The notes beneath the pieces are model-generated. The model saw nothing but the letters and a program-made list of their open reading frames with translations. It searched no databases and was not told the DNA's origin. From the NCBI GenBank assembly GCA_029891345.1, contig CM057000.1:122435838-122499837 (forward strand): a stretch of DNA of 64,000 bases, written 5' to 3'. The stretch comes from Dryococelus australis. Lineage: Eukaryota; Arthropoda; Insecta; Phasmatodea; Phasmatidae. Shown here piece after piece: positions 24,240-35,292 of the stretch (its first letter is position 1; each line of letters opens with the position of its first letter). The position numbers and the translations under genes were made by a program.

Positions 24240-24975
24240 GTATTGCTCATTCAGCAACACAAACGTGGTGAATCGACTGGGGTGGGCCAGAAAACACGTC
24301 AGCCAAGGACTCTGCATGAGAGTGAGCCGGCCCAGCTTTGCTACGGCTCCTAGTTGTAGGCACTTCCTTCGAGGCCCCTCATGTTGAAAAGAGAGTTCTG
24401 GAGGTGATAATCACTAATGAACAACTCACATTTCTGCACTTTGCAACTCAGCATGTACTCTGACCCTAAGGGGTGACTTTAGCCTGTTTGCTAGCCAAGC
24501 CAGCTTTATCAGGTGGTGGGTTGTACGACACTGCAGTATGATAGAAAGATGCTGTTTGTAGTAAACTTAGCGGCCAGGTGGCAAACTAGGGTGGGGCAGG
24601 AAAATCGAAACTTTGCTGGTATAGCTGATGAGTGTGGTTAAGAACTGTGATTATCGTATGTTGAGGCCTTGCGGCTGCCTGGATTTTGTTATAAATTTGT
24701 GAGCTAAATCCTAGTGTCCGAGTTCTGAGCTATTGCGTGGAGGTGGTAGGGCCCTCACAACTCTGGTGCTGTAGAAGGGATCAAAATCTTTGTTGTGTGA
24801 TGCTGCATGTTCTGCAAAACTTGTTGGTCCTGTGGGTTATTGATATGATCAGCTATGGCTTCTTTGGTGTCTGTTCTGTGGCCATTCATTCTCTGTCTGA
24901 GTGTCTTGATGGTGAGGCAAATGTATTCTCCGTGATAGTGTTGGCACTGTAGCTGATAAATCAAATTTTCTGTTG
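24240..24975 (-). pseudogene. GIY-YIG retroelement tail (Penelope-like), minus strand
   Basis: The minus-strand frame starts NLIYQLQCQHYHGEYICLT, a decayed GIY-YIG nuclease start in which the usual Y-I-G has become Y-I-C, followed by KTLRQRMNGHRTDTKEAIAD. It continues in another frame to KFITKSRQPQGLNIR and a stop near 24656. The shared 3' flank follows at about 24545-24610. Below that lies a CCCTAAGGGGTGACTTTAGCC segment that recurs inverted at 25388. In Penelope-like elements the GIY-YIG domain lies at the C-terminus after the RT, which is absent here because the copy is 5'-truncated. A plus-strand frame over the same bases is a shadow. Confidence 0.65.
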
Positions 24976-26031
24976 ACAGTTACAGTTGCCTTGTACGGGG
25001 TATGTACGGTTTAGTGAGTCTGCTATTGAAAGAAATTGAGGGGTGGTGGATGATACAGGAGCCACGGCGTGAGCTATTGCAGGTGTGGATCCTTTGGGGG
25101 ATGATAGTTTGGTTGGCAACTGCGTGTAAAGTGTGTCGTCCTTCTTTGGTATGTGTGCGTGTCTACAAGTACTACACTGTGAGTACGTATTTGAATTCCT
25201 GTCCTTTTATATATTTTTGGTAGTCTAGCGACCTACTTACGACCTTAAGCCTATTTACGGTTTTCGCTGTTACAAACAAATGTGCTTTATTCTGTTTTGT
25301 ATTTTAGATATCGGAGAGCAGCAAGAGAACAAAAATTTTCAGTTTTAATAATTACAAAAGTAAATATGTACTACCTTCCAATATTTCGGCTAACGTCACC
25401 CCTTAGGGATAGTCACTCCGTCGCACGGTAGGCACTGTGATGAGCCGGGGGTGCGTGGGGTTCTTGGCATGCCCAGCCATCCCCACTCTGCTGGAGTTGT
25501 GGAGAGGGGCTGCATGTGAAAAGGGGTGGTAGCTAATGGATTTTCATTTAACCCGGGATGCACTCAGGGAAGTAGACTAGTGGAGGTGGTATCGGCACTC
25601 GGTTAGTTCAACACTCCCTCGTCTTTCCTTCCCAGGCTTGTTACACTGGTGTTTACTGATATGTGAAAGTGAGGTGATCTTAGTGGCATGGTAAAAATGT
25701 CACAGGTGTGATACGCATCACCGTCATGGGTTCTTAATCTCTCTGTGAAAGACCACCCTAAAAACCAATTTTTGTTGTCTTTGAATTTATGGAGGTGCTT
25801 GGTGGAATGTTAATTCTCACAGACGCATTAACAAGAAAGGAAATAAATTATAAATTTAAACTTTAGGTGGAGCAGTGTGTCAAATGTGATCATTACAAAT
25901 CATCACTGCCCTATTTAGTTTTGAAACCGAAAGGAACTTGAGGTGATGTGGGTGTGTTCAAGTGTGTCATAGTTTAAGTAGTGACGTGGTTGAGGTATAA
26001 CAGTGTCTGGGTTGGTGGTGTTATGTTGCAG
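24976..26031. other. Non-coding; possible second Penelope-like end
   Basis: At 25388-25408 GGCTAACGTCACCCCTTAGGG repeats, in opposite orientation, the segment at 24464-24484. It is preceded by TTCCAATATTTC. This suggests the terminus of another copy of the same element. Otherwise intron-like sequence ahead of exon c. Confidence 0.35.
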
Positions 26032-26163
26032 CAGCAGCATTTGTTCTCGGCTTGCGACGTGAGTGCTGCCCCTTCAACAACACAACAGAGTGTATTCCTC
26101 CTGGACCCAGGTGCCAGTATCCCCACACTGCCTGTGCTGTCCCCACCGATCACCCAACACTGA
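26032..26163 (+). CDS. Terminal coding exon, unrecognised gene (exon c)
   Basis: After GTTATGTTGCAG a phase-0 open frame of 43 codons runs to TGA at 26161-26163. It encodes QQHLFSACDVSAAPSTTQQS, VFLLDPGASIPTLPVL and SPPITQH. The phase fits exon b, and the Pro/Ser/Gln-rich style is the same, so I read it as the C-terminus of the same gene. The acceptor is a CAGCAGCAG triplet run, so splicing could use any of three AGs and add or drop Gln residues. No polyadenylation signal is clear before the MITE inserted at 26250, about 90 bp downstream. Function unknown. Confidence 0.6.
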   Translation, partial: QQHLFSACDVSAAPSTTQQSVFLLDPGASIPTLPVLSPPITQH

Positions 26164-26249
26164 CCCAACACACCACATTCCTACAACTCTCTCTTCATCT
26201 TCGACTACTTGCATTTTTAACACTCCAGTCTGGTCACCTGTTCAGTATA

Positions 26250-26622
26250 GGCTGTTCATGGTAAAGTTAGCACTTTTGAAATCTACCTATGAAAAATTTC
26301 ACTGCCCCTACCTGTTAAGTTGGTAATGATCAAGGGAAAGTAGTTCTCTGTTTTAACGCTGAATTAAATGTGCCGGGTAAACATTTGTGAATACAGAAAT
26401 AATTTATTTTGCTTTCTGTTTTTTTAATGCTTATAAGTGTAAAAATAGCAAATATGTGAGATATTTAATTCTCATAATCTCACAATTTCCTTGATCGATG
26501 CATGAATAAAGTGATTATGCCCACAGCAATGTTGATTTTAAACATGGTAGAAGAATACGCAAAGTGCATACAAGTAGATCGTAAGCAGGGCTGTCAAAAG
26601 TGCTCAGTTTACCGTGAACAGC
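26250..26622. mobile_element. MITE, family M copy 2
   Basis: The left end GGCTGTTCATGGTAAAGTTA continues into GCACTTTTGAAA; the right end reads in reverse GCTGTTCACGGTAAACTGAG. The interior aligns with copy 1 (TTTCTGTTTTTTTAAATGCT against TTTCTGTTTTTTTAATGCTT, and a shared ACAA/AAAG-TGCATACAAG-AGATC block). TATA precedes the left end. It sits about 90 bp after the stop of exon c, so it may lie in that gene's 3' UTR. Confidence 0.75.
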
Positions 26623-29148
26623 ATCTAGTTTATTTCAGTGCATTTTGTGAGAGCTTGTTTGTAAATGTTTGTGACAAATAAGACCATGTATTTTATACGT
26701 TGTTGAAGTTGATTAGCACTTGTTAATATTGTTTCAGAAAATTGAAAGTACTTTGTTGTTTTTTATGTTAGTTTATAATGGTAATGTTACCTAATGTGTA
26801 TATGTAATGTTTTAACCAGTTTTTATGTGTATATGTGTATATACGGAATCAGCGGGATCAATTGTGCTATGTGACTTTGTGAAACTGTAACTACAGTAAA
26901 TACATACGCTAGCTACATTTTGTCATGATCGATGTGTTTTCTTTGCACTAAAAGTCTCACCATCCCCTATTAAAAATTTCACACGCTAATTTTTCAAGTA
27001 AAAAAATTCTAAAAATGTTTTATATTTATTTTTTATGTGAAGTGATAAATACAGTAGAATCTCTTGTAATTCGTGAAGAAACACAAAATATAATGCAGTA
27101 ATCCTGAGCTCTTTTATTAACAGTACTTCACAGCTACATGGCTTCAGCTCAACTGTCTTTTGTTTCTCATACACCAGTGCTTTACAGAGATGCTGCCAAA
27201 GACGATACACAGTGCATGAGAAAAAGAGAAATAATCAGCGTAACCAAAACAACTTCAATGTAAACTGAGGATACACACATATTGTCACTTAATTATAAGA
27301 TTATAAAAACACAACAGAATCTTAATTCTCTCCAGCTCATATGAGTGTGTGAGAGTTTGTTAGGCAGAACCACCAACTTTGCAGTGAAGTTCTCAACGTG
27401 TGGTTTCATTTGTAATGCACGTCATCAGCTGGTCTGTAACCTCTTTGTATGTGCATTCAAGTTTGTGATGCTTGACTGAAAATAGTGCCCGGTAACTAGT
27501 TTAAAATTTTACATTAATCGTCAGTGGTAAATAAAAATGAATATATTTTTTTCTTTCTCTCTCTTCATGAACTCAAAATACCTGCAACATTTACCCATTA
27601 AATTTCTTACACAATACAGCAGTCTAATGCGCTGCAGTACTTCCTGCGTGACTCGACTATTTATCTCTGTTTGTAAGTGGGCACCATGTTTTTACTCAAT
27701 TAATTATTCCCATGAATGTGCATGTTGTGTGTTTCTGTATGCATTACCCATGTTAAGACTACAATTGTGAATTCTTTGTCTAGGATGTTGAAGTGCTATT
27801 TATTTGTGACCTATTGATGTGTTAAGCTTGGTCTCTTTTTTGATCTAATGTACACCACATTACAGTAATTATGCTTGTGATTTACTGAAACAGTTTTGGG
27901 TAAGACATGCTAACTTCATACATAGCTTATTGTTTTATATTTATTACAATGCTTGCTTGTTCATGTCCAACATGATTCCACATTCATTATGCACACTGAT
28001 GCAATGTCCAGTACGTATTTTTTAGATGGGATAATTTCTTTTAGTGGATTTCTGATTTTTTCTTAAACAATTGTTTATGTACTTACTTATATATGGGCGA
28101 CCTTAGATTGGTAACTTTCAGACACACCTAACCTGCATGTGTTGTTTAGCTACATAATGATATAGTTCTTTTGTTATTATGCACTTGGAAATATACTTTG
28201 TAACTTCACAAATTTGTAGTTGAAAATTAGTTGATGTGTGTTAGTTAACCTGTTTCTGTTTAAAATTACATTATACTTTACAGTTTACAAAGTTATTTTT
28301 AAAAAATAGGCATAAGAAAAGTTCACTCCCACGAAAGTCTTAAGTGATAGCTCTTATCATAAAATTAATTTTGTTAATGCAAACTGTAAGAATTTTTAAC
28401 GCTAATTATAAAATTAAGCCCGCCACACACGGAATTATTTTACCTTACGATGTTGCATGCAAGGAGTCTTGCTTGATGTTGGATGTGCTCGTCTACTGGA
28501 AATATTTATGCCTATGAGCAGTTTCGCTGGCTAGTCTACTGTTTTTTGGTAATTGAAATGGTGCTATTTTCTCTTCGTATCCCTTTGCTAGTTTATGATT
28601 TCAGCCATTGACAGTAAGGAAGCATGTCACCTGACTTAATTTACGTGGTGACATGATTATTTTGGTGGTATTTTTGTAAGGTGTGTTCATGGAAAAGTGT
28701 TAATGGATGCATAGAAGAAACATGTTTGTATACAGTTATGAGGTTATCTGTGTACTCACCCCAATTCTTTGAAAAGCATTGCCAGTAAACTCTTGTTTTC
28801 ATTCTTTCTGTTGTCCACAGTCGTTTATTTAATCTACATGTTTATTATTTTCATGATCCAAAACTGAAAGAAGTTTAATTACAGCAAACTTTCTTTGCCG
28901 TACAGAGTTAATTGTTTATTATTTTTGCCAGCTATCAAAAAATTGTGATAGCTGCCGGCATTACTAGTTCACAGAGTAGCTAGCAAGGAAACCATACTAT
29001 GTATGGCAAAAACCAGTGATGGACACAGTGAGTAACCAAGTTAGATAGCTTTTTGCCTAGGTCTCAAATAATGTCTTAGTGGAACTAGCAGGAAAAATTC
29101 ATCCTGTGTGCACCCGTCTGTAAATATAAACAGGTATGAAAATTTTGT
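26623..29148. other. Non-coding; Tigger-like end and Helitron-like end
   Basis: TACAGTAGAATCTCTTGTAATTCG-type Tigger terminus at about 27052 without a visible partner. A Helitron-like 3' signature is at 28929-28967. No exon recognised. Confidence 0.4.
28929..28967 (+). mobile_element. Possible Helitron 3' terminus
   Basis: A 9-bp hairpin (CAGCTATCA / TGATAGCTG, 8-nt loop), then 9 nt, then CTAG followed by T, matches the rule for Helitron 3' ends. No 5' TC end or Rep/helicase frame is seen, so chance is possible. Confidence 0.3.
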
Positions 29149-29421
29149 GTGAATGCTGTTCCAGTTAAAATTCCAAGCATTAGTACTGTTTGTGTCATGA
29201 AGCAACATTTAACCCAGAGTAAATATTACAGTGAGTTTCAAATAACTAATAAACAACCCATGGTTTTTATACCAGATTTCAATCAGAATCTGAAGGTTTA
29301 TTTATACAGAAATACAGATGTACTAAATTTCGAGGCAGTTTTTATAAATGAGCACAGTGAATGTCAGCACTACAAAGTTTTCACACATGCCCAATTAGAC
29401 GGACTTGGCACATTAGTCTAG
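29149..29421 (+). CDS. Unrecognised open frame, exon or old element remnant
   Basis: Ninety codons are open to TAG, with peptides such as KQHLTQSKYYSEF and HSECQHYKVFTHAQLDGLG. A plausible acceptor, CTGTTCCAG, lies near the start, so it could be a terminal exon, but no donor partner or homology is evident. Base composition does not differ from the surroundings. The frame ends just before retroelement-like sequence. Confidence 0.2.
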   Translation: MNAVPVKIPSISTVCVMKQHLTQSKYYSEFQITNKQPMVFIPDFNQNLKVYLYRNTDVLNFEAVFINEHSECQHYKVFTHAQLDGLGTLV

Positions 29422-29429
29422 GATTTTGT

Positions 29430-30891
29430 CTGCTAGACCAAAAGCGGGGTAGTTGGCGTGAGGCGAGGGGTGTTGGCTAGTACTTACTCACGCCTGCTTC
29501 TTGATGTTGTAGTCGGAGTAAGTTTGGCTTGGGCGTGACGAATTCGGTCTATGCCGGAGCTGAGGTTCTACAGGTGTGCGTTGTTGGACCAGAAGATGAG
29601 GTTGTCCCAACCTAAGTGCACTTCAGTACCGGTCAGGAGTCCTTCGACAACCGAGTGACACGTAGGATGTATGCGGATACACAGTGGGAAATCAAGTATC
29701 AGAACCAGAGCAGGCGCGACTGCTTGTCGAGTTCGGCGGCACGGTCCCATCCCACCTGCCTCTCCTGTGTAGGACAGGGAAATACTATCCACAGCCTGAG
29801 AGTAGAGTGAGCCAGATATCGTTCCCTGCATTTTCCACCACTCCTCCTTTCGTGAGGTATAGGGCAAACAGTTCTATAGTCTACACGATGCACTTCGATA
29901 GGAAGGTTAATAGTGTAACCCAATAGTGACTTGCCGGCACATGATCGATAAGAGTCCCCACTGATCCCCCACAGTTGCTGGCTGATCAGGGACGTGAAGC
30001 TGTGTGGGCCATCAAGCCTCTACTGGTTGTGTGTTCGCACTAGGATGTACGGCAAAACTTCAGGCTATGGTCACTGCGCACTGACTTAATGCCGATGATG
30101 AAACGCAACCTGAGTGACGCACCTCCCGGTGTGAAGGTGTTTTTAGTGGTTGTGGCATCTCTGTTTCTCCCCCACAAGTACTGACGATGCTGATGTGTAA
30201 CTGGGAAGAAACAGGTCTACACTACCTCCTACCAAGTCATGGATAGCTGAAGGTAAATGTGGTTCCAGGTTTAGACGACCTGGTTCCAAGTAAAAAGGGA
30301 AAAGCTGGTTGAAAACGAATGCAAATTAATTAAAGTTAAACTGCTAAGAAAAAGGTGTCTTGAGGAGACAAAGTGAAGCTAAAATATATGTGATTGTGTT
30401 CGCTGGTCATCGACGTATGTAGTAAGTAGCAGCGGGGACATACTTGAAAGTAACAAACTTCTCCGAAGATCCTGAGCACTGGTATAGTGCTGTGGGAGGT
30501 TGTTAGAGATGCGAAAGAATGACTCCCGAGCTCAGCAGCATCCGAACTTATATAGTGGAAGCTTGTAGGCTGCCGGCGCGGCATGTGGGGGAGGTGTGAC
30601 GTCCTCCAACCCTGGTTGGCGTGGGAATACTCTGGTCAGCGATTCTGCTTCGTGCCTCTTCAGAGGCGCTCAGCCTTGCCCAAGGTCTGAGCAGCTTGTT
30701 GGCTCTCAGCGCGGGGTAGGGGAGACGGCATGCCTGCTGGGTTGTGTATCCTCCAAGTGAGAAGGAATCACTCATAGTTCCTGCTGCCTGTAGGGTAGGC
30801 AGCGTGTTGCTCATGTCTGTAGTGGTGGAAGAGGTACTCTAGGTGATGAGTCATACTCGAATTAGATTAGTTGTATAAGCGGCACGCGTCA
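29430..30891 (-). mobile_element. Long-LTR element, copy F
   Basis: It begins on the minus strand at 30891 with TGACGCGTGCCGCTTATA, the same start as copy A and copy B (GATGC-TGCCGCTTATA). CTTGTTGGCTCTCAG is at 30695-30709, a TATATAAG box near 30547-30555, and CCAGGT-TTAGACG-ACCTGG at about 30267-30285. CTACACTACCTCCTACCAA at about 30217 recurs in copy G (51935). The part below about 29950 is probably internal sequence. Open frames inside are not shared with other copies and are taken as chance. Confidence 0.55.
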
Positions 30892-31079
30892 GTTTGAAGA
30901 TGGAAAATTTCAAATCAACAATAACCCTGTAAGATTTTTAATTGATAGGAAACCCTAATGTGTGAATGAAAACAAATAAAATGAAACTGGTCATGGACAA
31001 GCCTAGCACTATGTCTCTTTCGTGTTCTTCGCACCCCAACACTTAATTCATTAATGATAGAATTTTATTTGGGGTACAT

Positions 31080-31810
31080 CATTAAAGTTGTGGTGGCCAT
31101 CTTCCGAAAAGAGTCTTTTGGGGTCTAAGGCAGTGCCCCGACGGATATTGCTCCTCAAGGTGCTGATAGTTCATTTCTCACCGACATGAGTGGGATAGTT
31201 CTCTGGTAGAGGTCCGGGCGTGGTTCGGGGTCCCAGAAGGCTGCATGCTCTCGGGTGACTGATGGCTGGTTATGGCGACGTTCTTCTGGTGATTAGTCTC
31301 CACGTTCTGCTGTGGTTTCTGAATCGGTGGGTGTCCCCTACTGTCAGCTGTAGGATGTGAATATGTTTCACCGGACTCTGTGGTGTGGTCGGGTAAGGGG
31401 TTGAGACATCTTTTTTACATCCCCAGCTGATTGTCATGAGTTTGTGGTCTCCGACACAAATGTTGCACTGTCCGCAATCTATCATGCACTGCTGCTCTTG
31501 CAGCCAATGCTGCCCCAGGATCACCTCTTCTACCTGTGAGGCTACTATAGGAACTTCGCCGCTGTGACTTTATTTACTGTCCACGTGGCAAGCCTTATTT
31601 TTCCTTTCACCTGGAGGAAGCAGTCTGACTAGACCAGCTGAACCCTTTTGTCAATGGTTGTTGGGTGAGCTCGCTGGTTTGGCATGAAGAGGATGCTCCT
31701 TATAAAATTGCCAGTGGCAGCCGTGTCTAACATTGGACGGTTTTCCACTGGTTGTTTCCAATTGCTATTCGTGGTGCGTCCAGGAAGTAGGACTCTTGGG
31801 TCAGCGTCTC

Positions 31811-31895
<85 letters not shown>

Positions 31896-32543
31896 CCCCC
31901 CTCCCCCCCCTTCCCCTTGTCACTCGGTCTTTGTGAAAATGCCTCCCCGGGCGGAACCAGCACTTAAGGAGAGCAGAGGAAGGAGGAGTTGCAATAGAGT
32001 GTCTTCCCTTCCTCACTGTTTGCCGGTCTAGGGGGGGGCCTGTGCTTTAAAATTTCGCTCTATCTTGCAAGCTCTCTCCACTAATTGATTGATGGACTGT
32101 GGTCGGGGAAGCTGTTGTAGATTTCGTAATTTTGGTAGCAGCATACATGTAATATTACGAACACAACGTTTCTCTTCCTTCGGGGAAAATCCGGTGGTAC
32201 ATCTGCACCTTCCTTCTGATTAAGATTTCGTCCTGTTCCTTTGAGACCTGGGTTTGACTGTGGAACTTGGTTGTCAAATGTGCTAATACTTCCTCACCTG
32301 AGAACTGGTGGCTAGGCGTGAACAAAGTCGCCCCCATTCTGTAATGAACTGTCTGTACTTGTTCCACCAGTCTAGTGCCTTTCCGTTCAACTATTTCTGG
32401 GTTTTATCGATCCATTGTTTAACTGGGACTTCGTTTTCCTTAAACTCCCGCCCACATTCCGGGGTAAATGCTACTGGGTCCTTGTGGAGTCTTCCTGCAA
32501 ATTCGGGCAGTTCGGGCCCATCGCTACCCTGAGTGGACGTCAT
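31080..32543 (-). pseudogene. Ty3/Gypsy gag-protease fragment (element G2)
   Basis: The minus-strand ATG at 32543 opens a frame MTSTQGSDGPELPEFAGRLH typical of gypsy-type gag starts. It is stopped at codon 51 (TAG at 32391-32393) just before LNGKALDWWNKYRQF. A second frame at 32155-32367 has FSGEEVLAHLTTKFHSQTQ and RIFPEGRETL, also gag-like. Downstream, MLDTAATGNFI (about 31728) is a protease active-site region, and VILGQHWLQEQQCMIDCG (31470-31524) is the protease C-terminal signature. A 76-bp (AT)n tract splits gag from protease. No RT, RNase H or integrase follows; the copy is cut off near copy F. Confidence 0.75.
31816..31891. repeat. (AT)n microsatellite, 76 bp
   Basis: Uninterrupted alternating AT between the gag and protease parts of element G2, followed by a C-rich tract. 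Translations of this region as Tyr-Ile repeats are artefacts. Confidence 0.95.
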
Positions 32544-32879
32544 TCTGTGGTGAGTGCTGGGATTATTCAGTCTGTATTTTGCTGCGCGCTTGTAAACAAC
32601 ACCACATCTGTATACTAAGCCAGGTCACGTGATCCTTTTGTCCGGCCAGCCAATGCATACGTGGTGAAACGTTTACACACATATAATACATCTCACTGTG
32701 TTTACCCCTTGTCCAATGCACGTAGGCCAGCTATAGTAGCCAGTGTGGCATGCCTGACATTCGTCACAATGGTATTCCAGGTAAAATTGTAAAATGATAT
32801 AATTATTTGTCAGCACCCGTGCCTTCTGCAAGATTTGTGAACTGGTACGTCACATATTAAGAAGGCCTGCGACACCTGG

Positions 32880-34620
32880 TGTTAGATATCGGGAACCTCA
32901 CATTATAAATTTCACAAGCCGTTCATTCCCCAACCCAGCCTTTTCCCCCTCTGCTGAGAGAGCAATGGACCCCAGCAGCCAGCTGATCTCGGGACACCAC
33001 CTGCTACTCCAAGATATAGACGAGGAGAGGTGATGGGAAGCAAAGAGGAGAACGGAACGCAGGTGACTGAGATTAACCAGACACCTCCTGGCCGTGCGGA
33101 CGGAGATAACGTCTTGCTACGCCACTCTCCGGAACCGCTTGCGCACAGAGCAGGTACTACTGTAGAAGTAAACCAACATATAGTCTCATGCTTGACTTAT
33201 ACTGTCCAAAATAAACTTCACTTTCATCACTCCAAGATGGTTCTTTGTCGAAACCTATGGGTGTGGGGGGAGGGAGGGATTGACACACTGCACATTTCTG
33301 CGCTTCTAGGAAGCGCACTCTACGCAACTGCTTTACCCCATCATGGAACTATACAATAATCCTTATAGGGCAAGTCACGTTACTGAATCATTGACGCAGG
33401 ACACATGCCTACAGGATACTTTGGCAAACCCCATGTGATACTACAGACACATGCGCCTAGATTTTACTGTTAACTGCAATTCGCCCAGAAGCCATCATGT
33501 CAACACCTCTCTCCAAAGATTGTACTGTCTGCCAAGCCGCCGACACCCTCAAGGAAGGTCGCCAGTTCCACAGTTCACTGCTTTAGGGGCAGCACACATT
33601 CTACTGGAGCACCACAGCCACGAGAGCCTTCAGGCGATAAGATATCTCAATGCCTCCATCACAGGTGATGAGAAAAGGCACCCCTTCTGAAGTCCTACAA
33701 GCTACGAATTTTTAGTTTAAAAGGGCTATCAGAGCAGGCCTCATGGCAGTCTGCTGCACTTTCACCACTGTGATGGCCAGAGGTGTCGGCCAAGGGTAAG
33801 TTATTGCCAACCCTGCTCCACCGCTGTAAGGGCTGGAGTATCTCTTCAAGGTGCACAAGCCACTAGGCCCTTGAGTCCAGCCATTTTCATGGCTGAAGAC
33901 TCTTCCCGTCGGTAAGCCAGCGTCCACCAGAGGGTCCTCAACAGTTTTCAGCAGCCAGCAGTTCTGGATGACCACCACCTTCCAGAGGGTCTCCACCTCT
34001 TCAGCGACCGCTAATGCCAGAGGCCCTTGGACTCCGACGCCACCAGAGGGTTCTGCCAACATCATTCTTGTCGACCCACCTTTCCTCTATTGTACCACCT
34101 TAAGGTAACCCAGGTCATGAAGATGATGTCCCTTCTGGTTCTAGTTAAACCAACTTCTTCATATTCCTTCTGGTAATGAACCCCTTCTAGTTAGGTTCCT
34201 TCTGAACACACCCTTATTAAATTAGGTTATTTAAATAATTTAGCTTTAATTAAATTGATCTTTCTCACCAAGTCATTCACAACATAAAAATACTAGCTTT
34301 GCAATCAGGTTGCCTTAACCTGAGTTTGACTAGAAATAATTGCTGTTATTTCTCAATTATTATTGTTCTTTTACTAGGAGAGTATGGACCTATATGACAT
34401 ATGTATTTTAATAAACTTTAAACTTAATCCTTTAATGTTTTTCTTATTGGTAGATGTGCTCCCTACTTTATGCTCTTAAGGCTAAGGTGTACTTCATATT
34501 CATTTTGAGGCACAGCCGGCAAAACAGCGTACATAACTGTAAAGGCAATTACACACACTATGAGGCAAACTGGGATATGCCACTGCTTAGATCATTGGAA
34601 GCGCCTGAATCACCTTAGGT
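32880..34620 (+). mobile_element. Probable LTR-like repeat, plus orientation (copy H)
   Basis: A plus-strand TATAAATT lies at 32904-32911. The 33,880-34,070 block has iterated CCAGAGGGTC and CTCAACAGTTTTCAGC, resembling CTTCAACAGCCCTTCCAGAGG in copy B. AAGGTAACCCAGGTCATG at about 34102 is like the CCAGGT hairpin of other copies. A gag-like frame follows at 34914. Limits are rough and this is the least certain member. Confidence 0.4.
32961..33153 (+). CDS. Exon-like open frame, uncertain
   Basis: After CCTTTTCCCCCTCTGCTGAGAG, a good acceptor, 64 codons are open and end before GTACTA. Peptides include NGPQQPADLGTPPATPRYRR and EENGTQVTEINQTPPGRADG. Pro/Gln content is exon-like. However, it lies just past a TATA motif inside the probable LTR copy H, so it may be leader sequence of a retroelement. 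No homology is recognised. Confidence 0.25.
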
Positions 34621-34913
34621 ACACATCTGTACGTGGAATTGAGTCAACTGAGGTACCTCACTACTCCGCCATCGCTGTCATGGCCGGCCTGGAGAGCGGA
34701 GTGCTTTAGCCACCTGACCCGCTACAGAGATTTTACCTTAACGCTTCTGTATAAAATGATATTGTTACCACCTAAGTTCTGTTCCACCACTGAAGGGCAG
34801 GGCCGGAACAACAGTGTGTGTGGTTTCGTCGAAAAACAGAGTGTCCAGAAGTACACTACAGGGATTCGCGCTTACACCAGTTTATCCTCGGGAGTGCTTA
34901 TTTCTGCTTACTA

Positions 34914-35292
34914 ATGCCTTATGCAAAGAAAGGCAGTGCAAAATATAGACTGAAACTTGAGCTAAAGGCAGTAGTAGAAGAGTTATTTAGATTAGCTACC
35001 TTAGCAGCAGAAGACACAATACCATTATTTGCACCACCAACTAAGTTACCTTTTGAACTGCACCCGATTCATCTCGCCATAGTAAGATATGGAGATGCCT
35101 TATTAGGACTAGACCATCAGTGGTTGAAATATCCCCCTAAACAGTTACCCTCCTTTCAACTTTGAGCAACATCTCAGTACTACTCAGCCGCAGCCAACAC
35201 CGGCCACTGTTCAGCCGACACCCGCCGCAGTCAGCCAGCCAGTAAGCAGAAGCATCCCACAGCCGGGCATTCACAAGGTAAGGTCTCTATGA
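34914..35292 (+). pseudogene. Gag-like frame of long-LTR element, frameshifted
   Basis: An ATG at 34914 opens MPYAKKGSAKYRLKLELKAV, then LAAEDTIPLFAPPTKLPFEL, then HLAIVRYGDALLGLDHQWL, ending at TGA 35163-35165. In the next frame a Gln/Pro-rich stretch (STTQPQPTPATVQPTPAAVS, then RSIPQPGIHK) continues to 35292. This order matches 20763-21143 and, less closely, minus-strand 51003-51520 (SRDHILPAPPPRVWFYTYP; SASQPEPQQVQQPPQVIRCP). I infer a short Gag-like protein of the long-LTR family. No zinc knuckle is seen. The break between the frames makes it non-functional. Confidence 0.5.

Noticed and set aside
31684-32031. Frames with Tyr-Ile repeats on both strands
   Set aside because: Produced by the (AT)n tract; not proteins.
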